Positions 52,301-57,120 of a stretch of DNA of 64,000 nt are shown in pieces (the stretch's first letter is position 1; each line of letters opens with the position of its first letter). Under the pieces are notes generated by a model. That model saw only the letters and a program-made list of their open reading frames with translations, was not told the origin of the DNA and searched no databases. The stretch lies in NCBI GenBank assembly GCA_032622095.1, contig CP136065.1, forward strand, positions 215,926,151 to 215,990,150. The letters run 5' to 3'. Made by a program: the position numbers and the translations under genes. Origin of the DNA: Siphonodentalium dalli. Its lineage: Eukaryota > Mollusca > Scaphopoda > Gadilida > Siphonodentaliidae.

Positions 52301-54837
52301 AGCATCACTAAATTCACCTTCTCAGGACCTCATTCTGCAAATGACAGACACATTATTTGCAGGCTTGTATGAATACATAGCTCTGAGCCGAAAACCATAT
52401 GGACACTGTACTAAACATAGTGGTTATGACTGAGCTACAGACCTGGTTTATATCATCAACTTACCTCATAAGACTCGCAGTTGAAGAATGGCATACATTC
52501 AGCATCTTCTGAAACTCTCCAGGAAACATCGCCATTCTCATCCAAGTGGAACTCAGTTCTACAGTAATAAAAGTCTTATAAAATACATATCATTAGACCA
52601 AGTCTTCTCAGTCCACAACAGCTTGGGATATCGGTTGGGATGATGTTGTTTTGGACCGAGTCCTGCCCCGTTGCTCTTCTATAATGGAGTTTCATTCAAA
52701 ATGAGTACCACATGTACATGTGGCGGCCGGGCATTCACATAAACCCCTGAATGTGGTTAATCATCTGGCATGGCAGTGATTAATCTGTCTTCAAAATGAT
52801 ATATCATTTACCTCGATAGAAACAGGTAAAGTGATGATATGATCATCTAATATATTGTTTACATGCATTTTCTGATAGCATGACACATCAAAATTCTCTG
52901 GAAAACAAGGCTTTGTTTAGTTATAACTTTTTTGCTTTGACATTTAACGGATCTCATATATACGCATCTTTGATATCATCATGCTTGGGAAAGGCTGTCC
53001 TCTGTGTTCACATATGCAAAGCATCAATTTGACCTAATCCGAAGACATACAAGCAAGATAACTCCCGACACAATTCTAGGCATAAAGTCCTTTATAGATC
53101 TTCACAGGCATGGTAGGATTCTTTAACGTGCATACATTGTTGCACATGGGACAGACATGAGCTCCCGATCCGACGGTGTCCCTAGCATCGGCTTTCAATC
53201 AGACGCTAGCTATGCCTATATAGCACCTGTAGTGTCATCCGTGGACATAACACTAAATGTGGAGGGAGCGGAGGAGCGTTTTAGAGTGTGTTTGAGAAAT
53301 TTTTGCTCATACAATAATTTTCAGAGCATTGATCATGCATGCATCGATTCATGATGCTCATGATGCTACTGGGAAATGAGAGGCCTTATCCAGATCGATG
53401 ATGGGACCTTGGACGATTGGGATGTTGGACGATTGGGACCTTGGACGATTGGCACCTCAGACGATTGGGACCTTGGACAAGTCCGACTGATACCATGTCA
53501 GATTCGAACCCCAACCATATCGAAGACCATCACAAACTAAGGTGTAGCTCAGATGTCAGCCCACTCTACTACATTTCATCTCATTATTGCATAAGTACTG
53601 TATGTAAAATATACTCCGTGAATGATGTAATGGCCCTACCGGTACATTTATTATCTGTATTCACAGTTACTGGACATAAAGTCCCCAAAATAAGGTTTTA
53701 ATCGAATTTATAAAGTGGTATATTACTAATGGTAGAGCCCGAAGCCGCCATCGCACGCCGCCGCCGCCAGCCATATTGGCCACAAGCCGCCGCCAGCCAT
53801 ATTATTTCTAACGCCAGCCACATTTCAAAATCTCCGCCGCCGGAATTGTAAAATGGCTGAGCCGTGTGCATGGGCTTATATGTCAAGCACAACTGTACTG
53901 TGAATCGCAAAGAACTAAACCGCATTGCCTAATATTGGCATACTCGGATGGACACTGTATGGTTGTTATATTATCAGAACACCTGGCCCATTAATGTGGA
54001 ATAGACTATCCCAATGCATGCTTTCATATAACTGAATGGGCGCATCCATTCGGTATTGAAAGGGTTAAAATATAAATTGTTTATATCGACAACACCCAGT
54101 CTCAGACATCACTGGCATTTGTCAATATATACACATAAGAATAGAAAATAGTTTGAAATATTATATATCATTACTATCGGGTTCATCATTCAATGATGCA
54201 TGCATATATCGCAAGATGGCAGTGATGATAGCAGTCTGAAGTCGACAGAAGTCCCAATGTAACTACTTATACCGATTAGATGGGAAACTACATAGTATAT
54301 CCATGCCAGTCCTTCGTGAATTTTCGCCATAATGGAAAAGCCCAACATCAAAAGATTACGTGTGGTCTGGAATTCTACGGGTTCACCACAACGCTAAAAA
54401 AAACGGCGTCTATAACCGGTAACATGGGATTAGGAACATTTCGGAAACTTAAATACGCTGAATGATAACATCTCAGCCGGCTGAGCCGCCATATTTCGTC
54501 AGCCACGAACGTCGTGACTGAGCCGGCTTAGCTAGCAAACCAGCCACGAAAATCGGTTGAGCCAGCCATGAAAACTATTTGTCGTGGCTTCGGGGTCTAA
54601 CTAATGGCAATGAATTTTTTTTTAAATGAAAATGAAGAGGAAGACTACAATTACCCTTCAATTCCAGTCGTCTCTACTGTTCCAGACAAAGATACGCACT
54701 CCACAATCTGAAACAAATAGAACATCTCATTATTACAAGCATGACAGTGTAAAATACGATCAGAAAAGAGTACCGGTATATTTATTTAATTGTCTTACCC
54801 TCCATGTTCCATAATATGTAGACTCGTCAGTGGCCAT
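19168..54837 (-). CDS. Double-BTB protein with HBS1-N/UBA-like C terminus, complete 22-exon gene
   Basis: Exons, in order of transcription: 54837-54799, 54707-54655, 52558-52465, 51188-51108, 49271-49206, 43425-43321, 42234-41982, 40052-39882, 38926-38827, 38431-38320, 37670-37506, 36168-36086, 34092-34017, 33240-33136, 32579-32403, 29564-29438, 28282-28111, 26848-26713, 25402-25292, 22848-22736, 21083-20984, 19362-19168. All introns are GT-AG and all phases agree, giving 2,634 bp and 877 residues. Residues 1-111 form an unrecognised N-terminal domain. Residues about 125-230 look BTB-like (FSDVTITADSGRE, then FRVHSIILG and LHYLYSECLPRGL). Residues 230-560 are mostly helical and charged. Residues about 575-685 are a second BTB (CVIIASRCDWFRRALLSGM, LLDYLYCG), followed by a BACK-like stretch to about 780. 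A basic, serine-rich linker leads to residues 825-875, which resemble the HBS1 N-terminal UBA-like fold (LDACLSMLRDIVG, RVAVAADYDINRALNFFF). BTB-BACK proteins are often cullin-3 adaptors, so a ubiquitin-linked role is possible but is inference. I cannot name the orthologue. Confidence 0.9.
19394..19586. mobile_element. pogo-like foldback MITE, family T
   Basis: Nearly perfect palindrome of about 95-bp arms with CAGTAATGCTCTAATTAATC ends and TA flanks. It starts 31 bp from the coding start of exon 22, within the acceptor side of the last intron. Confidence 0.85.
19596..19803. mobile_element. piggyBac-like MITE, family P3
   Basis: TTAAACCTTCCATGACTGGA ... CCCGTCATGAAAGAGTTAA, with a degenerate hairpin (19678-19743). 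Immediately downstream of a foldback MITE, past the BTB gene's stop. Confidence 0.75.
20203..20380. mobile_element. Family A partial element
   Basis: GGGGTAGCATCACCAAATTC, central CTGAGGTGTAAGCAG, second hairpin and right end TTTCAAGGCTTG. The left part is missing. Confidence 0.75.
20455..20866. mobile_element. Family A full-length element
   Basis: CAAGCCTAGATATAGTGTGC ... CATTATATCCAGGCTTG with spacer and two hairpins. Last intron of the BTB gene, 118 bp from exon 21's donor. Confidence 0.8.
20984..21083 (-). CDS. BTB gene exon 21, basic/serine linker
   Basis: Residues 780-813 (RTRSRKGKRRVSSSSGSSLS onward), an RKGKRR basic cluster that could be a nuclear localisation signal. Donor GTGAGT. 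Confidence 0.85.
21226..21481 (+). repeat. About 48-bp direct repeat pair
   Basis: TTTGTAATAGTTTAACATGT and CAATGGTTCATACATGCCAC occur at 21226 and 21432. In the intron between exons 20 and 21. Confidence 0.85.
21773..21987. mobile_element. piggyBac-like MITE, family P3, right end lost
   Basis: Left end TTAACCCTTACATGATTGGA and one hairpin (21820-21889). It runs into sequence adjoining the exon-20-derived array and lacks its terminal TTAA. Confidence 0.7.
22017..22735 (-). repeat. Tandem array of exon-20 3' end plus 5' splice site
   Basis: About 15 copies of a unit derived from the last bases of exon 20 and the first bases of its intron: GAAGATGCTATATCATGGCA, then CAG|GTAAATAA. Units are 39 bp or about 58-59 bp; the longer ones add GTGTGTAAAAATCTACAAG. 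Most copies retain an intact GT donor. The array directly abuts the real exon end at 22736. Confidence 0.95.
22736..22848 (-). CDS. BTB gene exon 20, BACK-like
   Basis: Residues 743-780 (DYVLAYMIEHPGVADQELFA onward to EDAISWH). It ends in phase 2 at GTAAAT. The last 25-30 bases plus the donor are the repeat unit of the adjoining intronic array. Confidence 0.9.
23040..24267. mobile_element. Satellite-bearing element, short copy (about 7 units)
   Basis: Same left end (GTGTCAATGACACTGTAGCT) and same tail (CCAAGCCATGGTAATAGCTC) as the intron-5 copy, with about 7 more diverged units at 23135-24180. It lies in intron 19 of the BTB gene. Confidence 0.75.
24836..24953. repeat. Foldback repeat
   Basis: TTATCGAATGAGTTGCGGAT with GGCGCAAA, and the inverse TTTGCGCCATCCACAACGAG, TTCGATAAAAG. 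Intron 19. Confidence 0.8.
25292..25402 (-). CDS. BTB gene exon 19, BACK-like
   Basis: Residues 706-742 (VDGLKSLCELALKHHCDDEN, then ALYMLSLADQLNSKTLK). Phase 0 on both sides. Confidence 0.9.
25691..25949. mobile_element. piggyBac-like MITE, P2 ends with a different core
   Basis: TTAACCCTTTCAGTGCCAAG ... TTGGCACTGAAAGGGTTAA. The core is a long foldback (GATCATTTTTCAAATTTATT and its inverse) without the shared hairpin. Intron 18 of the BTB gene. Confidence 0.8.
26356..26534. mobile_element. Family A partial element
   Basis: Same truncated form as 20203-20380, beginning at CAGCGGGCTAGCATCACC. Intron 18. Confidence 0.75.
26713..26848 (-). CDS. BTB gene exon 18, end of second BTB
   Basis: Residues 660-705 (LLFRMLLDYLYCGQMD and MADLMTLADRYE), the classic BTB C-terminal helices leading into BACK. 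Confidence 0.9.
26900..27112. mobile_element. pogo-like foldback MITE, family T
   Basis: Full palindrome with GGAAAGCTCTCACTGAGAGC-type centre. Intron 17, 50 bp from the exon 18 acceptor. Confidence 0.85.
27120..27265. mobile_element. Family P3 fragment
   Basis: CTTCCATGACTGGAGCTTCC and one decayed hairpin, following the foldback MITE at 26900. Intron 17. Confidence 0.6.
27688..28075 (-). repeat. Degenerate repeats of the exon-17 3' end
   Basis: GATTCTCTCATACC followed by AGAGCTCTGCGGTACCAGTC, the plus-strand image of exon 17's end, recurs at 27688, 27792, 27868 (partial) and 27946. Short pieces (GTCACATTGGGCTGATTTAT) recur to 28075. Spacings are irregular. One copy (27920-27990) still has a GTAAGA donor-like site. 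Confidence 0.85.
28111..28282 (-). CDS. BTB gene exon 17, core of second BTB
   Basis: Residues 603-660. An acidic loop (DEVIDHSNGEVCSHSTPERD) is inserted between the first strand and the canonical HCVIIASRCDWFRRALLSGM. Degenerate copies of its 3' end lie downstream in the intron (27688-28075). Confidence 0.9.
28376..28495. mobile_element. Family P3 right-end fragment
   Basis: Half hairpin plus the right end TCATGAAAGGGTTAA. Intron 16, about 95 bp from exon 17's acceptor. Confidence 0.65.
28630..29011. mobile_element. Family A full-length element, diverged
   Basis: Two decayed hairpins (28655-28735, 28921-29008) around the spacer in reverse orientation. Intron 16. Confidence 0.65.
29438..29564 (-). 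CDS. BTB gene exon 16, start of second BTB
   Basis: Residues 561-603. KTDMTFEIVQ is the first strand of the second BTB domain. Ends in phase 1 at GTATGT. Confidence 0.85.
29602..29706. mobile_element. pogo-like foldback MITE, one arm only
   Basis: A single arm ending at GGAAAGCTCTCGG, joined directly to the right end of a family A element (GACAGACACGCTATATCAAG, to 29732). 37 bp from exon 16. Confidence 0.75.
29784..29969. mobile_element. piggyBac-like MITE, family P3
   Basis: TTAACTCTTTCATGACGGGA ... GTCATGGAAGGTTTAA, hairpin 29835-29900. It is the reverse of the 19596 copy and, as there, abuts a foldback MITE. Intron 15. Confidence 0.75.
29978..30190. mobile_element. pogo-like foldback MITE, family T
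   Basis: Full palindrome, TA flanked; centre AAAGCTCTCCCCGAGAGCTT. Intron 15. Confidence 0.85.
30236..30682. mobile_element. Family A-related element with altered ends
   Basis: Ends GTGCCGGACATTTGTAGAAT / CTGCAAATGTTCGGCACC replace CTGTCATTTGCAG. The spacer and both hairpins are retained. Intron 15. Confidence 0.75.
31195..31566. mobile_element. Family A element, left end lost
   Basis: Half hairpin at 31200-31255, reversed spacer, full right hairpin, CACTATTTCAAGGCTTG. Intron 15. Confidence 0.75.
31570..31947. repeat. 365-bp dispersed repeat, copy 2
   Basis: Same family, with GTGATGTGAAACACTCCGG at the left and CAGTTTCACGCACCCGAAC near the right. Sandwiched between a family A element and a P1 MITE in intron 15. 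Confidence 0.8.
31948..32337. mobile_element. piggyBac-like MITE, family P1
   Basis: Inverted orientation relative to the 8151 copy, with the same TTAA, CCCTTTACCCAACA ends and hairpin pair (32092-32160, 32242-32310). Intron 15 of the BTB gene, directly after a 365-bp MITE. Confidence 0.85.
32403..32579 (-). CDS. BTB gene exon 15
   Basis: Residues 502-560 (SWILNKAQTNRHTIESLVKS onward). Phase 0 on both sides; donor GTAATA. Confidence 0.85.
33136..33240 (-). CDS. BTB gene exon 14
   Basis: Residues 467-501 (LPITLKKLEEFMLDLDEKLT, then WKDWKYLFKLGTAKV). Phase 0 on both sides. Confidence 0.85.
33283..33360. mobile_element. Family P3 core fragment
   Basis: Only the middle (AGAATGCATTGGCCTAACAA, TTTACCTTGATCTTGTAAGC) remains. 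Intron 13. Confidence 0.55.
33961..34035 (-). repeat. 43-bp duplication of exon-13 end and donor
   Basis: The segment AACTGCTACTCACCATATCG is present at 33961 and again at 34004. The copy at 34004 contains the 5' splice site in use; the other is a second, identical donor 43 bp downstream in the intron. Confidence 0.9.
34017..34092 (-). CDS. BTB gene exon 13
   Basis: Residues 441-466 (DKFLQNTQQQRVRYISKHMK onward). The TATAG acceptor at 34093 is chosen over the nearer ACAG, because only it keeps the frame from exon 12. The exon end and donor are duplicated 43 bp downstream (33961-33991). Confidence 0.8.
34795..35195. mobile_element. piggyBac-like MITE, family P1
   Basis: TTAA-bounded, two hairpins (34824-34892, 34973-35042). 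One of two near-identical copies 144 bp apart in the same orientation, in intron 12. Confidence 0.85.
35340..35739. mobile_element. piggyBac-like MITE, family P1
   Basis: Second of the close pair in intron 12. TTAA ends intact, hairpins at 35370-35437 and 35516-35586. Only scattered differences from the 34795 copy. Confidence 0.85.
36086..36168 (-). CDS. BTB gene exon 12
   Basis: Residues 414-441 (ALHIRELKKLKKLSEKATET), a probable coiled-coil helix. Ends in phase 2 at GTATGT. Confidence 0.8.
36847..37247. mobile_element. Candidate hAT-like MITE
   Basis: TAGGGCTGCAACATTTCATC at the left and CACATTGTTGCAGCC at the right are inverted ends of hAT type. The interior repeats GCATCATCACATAAACATTG-like units. 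Intron 11. Confidence 0.6.
37273..37490. mobile_element. piggyBac-like MITE, family P3, right end lost
   Basis: TTAACCCTTCCATGACCGGA left end, two degenerate hairpins. The right end stops at CCAGCTCCCAC, 16 bp short of exon 11's 3' end. Confidence 0.7.
37506..37670 (-). CDS. BTB gene exon 11
   Basis: Residues 359-413 (LYDVIDTISQYGKEAKTALD, then a polar linker rich in S, D and K). Phase 0 on both sides. Confidence 0.85.
37744..37978. mobile_element. piggyBac-like MITE, family P2, short copy
   Basis: Opposite orientation; ends CCCTTTGAGTGCCAGG / CCTGGCACTCAAAGGG inside TTAA; one hairpin (37795-37863). Intron 10, 74 bp from exon 11's acceptor. Confidence 0.85.
38320..38431 (-). CDS. BTB gene exon 10
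   Basis: Residues 321-358 (LPVFMKQVQKLLDALVQHSA onward), an amphipathic helical stretch ending in FFVPE. Confidence 0.85.
38827..38926 (-). CDS. BTB gene exon 9
   Basis: Residues 288-321 (GVKLVILCDLFSRRKGELSR). Enters in phase 1 and leaves in phase 2. Confidence 0.85.
39882..40052 (-). CDS. BTB gene exon 8
   Basis: Residues 231-288 (IRNLITEVHGCVDKVVELFG, then a glycine/serine loop, then LMYLLKQAMRESAV). Predicted helical. Donor GTCAGT is weaker than the others. Confidence 0.85.
40227..40599. mobile_element. piggyBac-like MITE, family P1
   Basis: Opposite orientation, TTAA ends intact, with a shortened spacer between the two hairpins. Intron 7 of the BTB gene. Confidence 0.85.
41077..41314. 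mobile_element. piggyBac-like MITE, family P3
   Basis: TTAACCCTTCCATGACTGAA ... CCCGTCATGAAAGGTTTAA with two hairpins (41127-41192, 41221-41290). Intron 7. Confidence 0.8.
41589..41966. repeat. 365-bp dispersed repeat, copy 3
   Basis: Same family, ending ACATAATATGTCTTTAA 16 bp before exon 7's 3' end, so it forms the start of intron 7. Confidence 0.8.
41982..42234 (-). CDS. BTB gene exon 7, rest of first BTB
   Basis: Residues 147-231, the longest coding exon. LQTTLHYLYSECLPRGL matches the last BTB helices, and LPGFTKFSQLCETFLKNTAL follows as a helical segment. Donor GTATGT; phase 1 out. The usual BTB middle is shortened (ILGINAPDIDWTKTPPPLTG), so the fold is atypical. Confidence 0.9.
42276..42410. 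mobile_element. pogo-like foldback MITE, shortened
   Basis: Left arm complete, right arm mostly deleted (jump from CAGAAAGCTCCGTGAGAG to the terminal GATTATTTAGGG). 41 bp from exon 7's acceptor. Confidence 0.8.
43321..43425 (-). CDS. BTB gene exon 6, start of first BTB
   Basis: Residues 112-146. It contains LEEGYFSDVTITADSGRE, the typical opening strand of a BTB fold, which continues into FRVHS of exon 7. Confidence 0.9.
43744..45311. mobile_element. 1.57-kb TTAA-flanked element, family P4
   Basis: TTAACCCTTTGAAATCGACT at the left and GCCAGGGTTCAAAGGGTTAA at the right, so the same CCCTTT/TTAA signature with new ends. Inside are diverged tandem copies of about 400 bp (GACCTGTGGCACCATTTGA, CATGACCATCACCATGT). 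No transposase ORF. Intron 5 of the BTB gene. Confidence 0.75.
45312..45475. repeat. Foldback next to element P4
   Basis: GATGTGACAGGCAAGATGGT and CTACTGGAACGTGC mirrored by GCGTTCCAGTATGGTAGCAG and ATCAACCATTTCACCTTG. Confidence 0.6.
46018..48956. mobile_element. Satellite-bearing element with TAGCTCAACTT termini, long copy
   Basis: The left end has GTAGCTCAACTTAGG and the right end AAGTAAGTTGAGCTA, inverted to each other. Between them are about 17 tandem units of about 160 bp, then a unique tail with CACACGGACGACGGAC. The same left and right ends frame the shorter array at 23040-24267. Confidence 0.8.
46140..48875. repeat. About 160-bp satellite, about 17 units
   Basis: Each unit runs TTTAGTCATGCAAAGAGTAA, AATCCAAGATGGCTGCTGGC, GGCCATGTTTTTTGGCCGAA, CTCGTTCCCATCTACATGTC, ACGACCTGTAGCCCGCGCCA. 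Two unit types alternate in a regular pattern: one begins TTTAGTCATGCAAAG, the other GATTGAATTTTGAAATCC. This indicates higher-order repeats of about 0.5 kb. Each unit carries the short palindrome GGCCATG...TTGGCC. Confidence 0.9.
49206..49271 (-). CDS. BTB gene exon 5
   Basis: Residues 90-111, containing a cysteine-rich CCMLQCQK end. It is phase 0 on both sides. The next intron, 5.8 kb, carries the large satellite element. Confidence 0.8.
49447..50220. mobile_element. CCCCCCGT/GGGGGGTATAATTA element, long copy
   Basis: Left GGATACCCCCCGTG, right TTGCGGGGGGTATAATTA. It carries ACCCTAACCCTAACCCTAAT near the left, three tandem units of about 170 bp (AAAGCTCGGACAAAATTATG, GTGCACAGGTTCCCATGGT) and GGACGGACGACAGACAAGCT near the right. 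Intron 4. Confidence 0.8.
51108..51188 (-). CDS. BTB gene exon 4
   Basis: Residues 63-89 (VNASPQSAKHVLLKFMGTYG onward). It is phase 0 on both sides, with donor GTAAGTG. Confidence 0.85.
51712..51869. mobile_element. pogo-like foldback MITE, left arm shortened
   Basis: CAGTAATGCCCTAATTAATC then a deletion to CTCTCGTGGAGAGCTTTCC and a full right arm. Intron 3. Confidence 0.8.
51998..52367. mobile_element. Family A full-length element
   Basis: CAAGCCTGCAAATAGTTTGT ... CATTATTTGCAGGCTTG. Intron 3, 98 bp from exon 3's donor. Confidence 0.8.
52465..52558 (-). CDS. BTB gene exon 3
   Basis: Residues 31-62, with FHLDENGDVSWRV. Together with exons 2 and 4 it makes an alternating beta-like N-terminal domain with no family I recognise. 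Confidence 0.85.
53725..54606. mobile_element. Candidate element with about 25-bp inverted ends
   Basis: CTAATGGTAGAGCCCGAAGC at the left mirrors GCTTCGGGGTCTAACTAATGG at the right. Both ends carry GCC/CCAGCCA-rich runs (53745-53840, 54470-54590). Intron 2 of the BTB gene. Confidence 0.6.
54655..54707 (-). CDS. BTB gene exon 2
   Basis: Residues 14-31 (IVECVSLSGTVETTGIEG). The acceptor is TTTCAG and the donor GTAATT. It ends in phase 2, matching exon 3. Confidence 0.8.
54799..54837 (-). CDS. BTB gene exon 1 (start codon)
   Basis: Encodes residues 1-13 (MATDESTYYGTWR). The ATG at 54837-54835 is the only one in frame before the GTAAGA donor. The phase-0 exon is short, and the 5' UTR boundary is not defined. 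Confidence 0.8.
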
Positions 54838-55159
54838 TGTTCCACTGTTTACAAAATAACGCGCGTGCGCATTGCTTTATTTTGTTACTATTTTTAACAA
54901 TGAGTACATCGACACAACGTGTTTTCAGCATCATAAGTTCCAACTCACGCATTAGTCATTATCTGCTGTTTGGTAAACTAATAAATGTAACTGAATATGA
55001 AGACGATAATGTGTAGAACAAAAAATAATTATTATATAGAAATGAAATGTTGTATGTCAACATCGTGTTTTAAAAGGTCTTTCATAAAAATAAAATTCAC
55101 ACCGCTACATGCACTTCCGATATCGCGTCTAGATAGAACGTCAGACGCGACACTCACAC

Positions 55160-56894
55160 GGGTACCTCGAAACAGTGCGCGGAACTGCGCAGAAGTGCGC
55201 GGTACAAACAGAACTGTTATTATGCACGGGGAGTTGATTTAAACATGTATATTAATGAAATATAGTAGTAGAAGGTCTTCAGTTACGAATTTGCAAGGTC
55301 ATTTTACCGTTTTATTAGATATATAGTGAGTTGTAGAATCTACCGCGCACTGTTTCGAGAAAAGCTTACTGCATGCGCTATATATCTTCCGCGCATTGTT
55401 TCGAGAAAAGCTTACTGCGCAGTTGTTTCCAGAAACCTTACTGTGCGGTATCGGATTAATATAGCCATAGTTACGTCACTTACGTGATAAATTAGATATT
55501 ATAAAACAATTTTTTTTAAACTCCCATCAGCTTTTATCCGGGCTTTGAACCGGCAGACTAAAAAAGTCAGATAGTTGTCTTTCGTAGCGAACATATTATT
55601 TTTAGCAGCATTGGCCAAAATGAAATTACCGGAGCCATATATTTCAAATCTTATCTCTCTCTGTTGATCAGTTATTATGTAATTTCAATATTTTCCAATC
55701 AGTCTCTATTTTGATCACATTGTTTAAACTTTTACAGTTATTATTTGTAGGCTCTGCCCCCCCCCCCCCTGCCCTTGGATGCTTCCGGCGCCCTGAATAT
55801 ATTATATATTATGTATATATTGGTCGCTGGTCCAATGGCGAGGAATAATGTTTGGAATTAATTTGTGCTGGCAATTAAGATTAATACTTTTTCCTTTAAT
55901 TTTGGAATAAGAGTTTATCTGAAATAGCTATTATAGGCCATAAATGTTCAACAGATCAGTTTCGATTTCCTCATATGTTTCCAAATTATTTATTGTTAAA
56001 ATTCCGTTCGACGTGGAAAATATCCGATCAACGATTTTGGTTAGGTTCTTTTTAAATCTAAGGCGTGAGTCTAGAGTGAATCCCAGGAAAGTGGATTCGT
56101 TAGATTGCGTGATATGCGTGTGTCTCTTTCTGACATTTCGTCATTTATTTTTACTTTTATAGTTCTGTGTGTGAGAAATGGTGATATGAGTATAACCATT
56201 TTTAGGGGAGGTCTGTTGTCATTCTTAATTTATACCTAAGTACTTTGTGCCATACTGAATCGGACCGTCGGACGCTTTTCAGTTTCTATACATCTAAGAA
56301 TAGTGCCCCGGTTTTCCATTCTATATTCATTGCCGTTTTGATATCCTATATGTGAGTCTATATACTTGCACAGGAGCTTGGAATTTGGTCAAACCCCTCC
56401 CCTCTTCTATAGTTTGTGGGTATTGTATATGGTCTTTCCCAGGCTTAGGCATCATGGTTACTATTACATTTTTCCATATTTGTCATATTTTGGGATAGTA
56501 GCCAAGCCTCATGCATTTAGTATACAGGTTTGTGAGTCTGTTAAATAGGGTGTCAGGGGTTTGCCTAAGTATTCCGTAGGTGATTTTAAGTTTTTGCCAG
56601 TGTCTCACCTCCTGGTTAGTGCCACACGGGTACAACACTGATGAAGACATTGTTGAAGACATTGATTGTATCAGATCGAAGATCGAATGAAATTGTCAGC
56701 GTTGACTTCATACTTACACCCTGCAGATTTAATCACTCAATAATCACTGATGGTTGTGTTGTTTCAACATTTTAACTTCATGTTCATGTTTTAATTCAAC
56801 CCCCACCTGCCCCTGTGCATAATATAACTGTTTTATTTGTACCGCGTACTTCCGCGTAGTTCTGCGCAGTTCCGCGCACTGTTTCGAGGTGCCG
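55160..56894. mobile_element. 1,735-bp transposon with 9-bp target duplication
   Basis: The left end GGGTACCTCGAAACAGTGCG and the right end (reverse complement) CGGCACCTCGAAACAGTGCG are inverted repeats of about 60 bp. Both are flanked by CACTCACAC (55151-55159 and 56895-56903), an exact 9-bp duplication. A 9-bp duplication with long TIRs points to Mutator-like or Merlin-like elements. No transposase is seen. It contains partial internal copies of the TIR (55340-55440) and reverse-transcriptase fragments. It sits in the shared upstream region of the two genes. Confidence 0.8.
55930..56600 (-). pseudogene. Decayed non-LTR reverse-transcriptase fragments
   Basis: On the minus strand, 56570-56400 reads LFNRLTNLYTKCMRLGYYPK, a stop, then IWKNVIVTMMPKPGKD, the conserved non-LTR motif G.FP..WK...V.PI.KPGKD. 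Further down (about 56110-55950) is FLGFTLDSRLRFKKNLTKIV, typical of the thumb/connection region. The palm region between them is missing or scrambled, with stops. It lies wholly inside the 55160-56894 element. Confidence 0.6.
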
Positions 56895-57030
56895 CACTCA
56901 CACCGTCAAGACGCTTGCATCGTGCACTGTCCCGATTTTCGTTGGGAATACACCCATTTCCGGTTGTCGACTGCGGGTTTTTTTTTATTTTGTTGGTCAA
57001 AATTCTTTAAAAGTTGTTTATTGATCTGAT

Positions 57031-57120
57031 ATGCCTCCCTCGGGTCGACCTACCAGAGTTACCAGAAGAAAGTCTTTCGATAGAACAGTTTCGAAAACGT
57101 GTCCCAAGTGTAAGAAACCG
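57031..57120 (+). CDS. C16orf87: C16orf87-like exon 1
   Basis: Residues 1-30, ending with the first CxxC pair (TCPKCKKP). Donor GTAAGA directly follows. There are no in-frame ATGs upstream in the same context. Confidence 0.8.

Larger units (their letters stand above)
54838..57030. promoter_or_regulatory. Shared upstream region of two divergent genes
   Basis: The start codons at 54837 (minus) and 57031 (plus) lie head to head. Removing the 1,735-bp transposon would leave about 450 bp, compatible with a bidirectional promoter. GCGC-rich sequence lies on both sides. No TATA box is convincing, and the role is inferred from position only. Confidence 0.4.
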
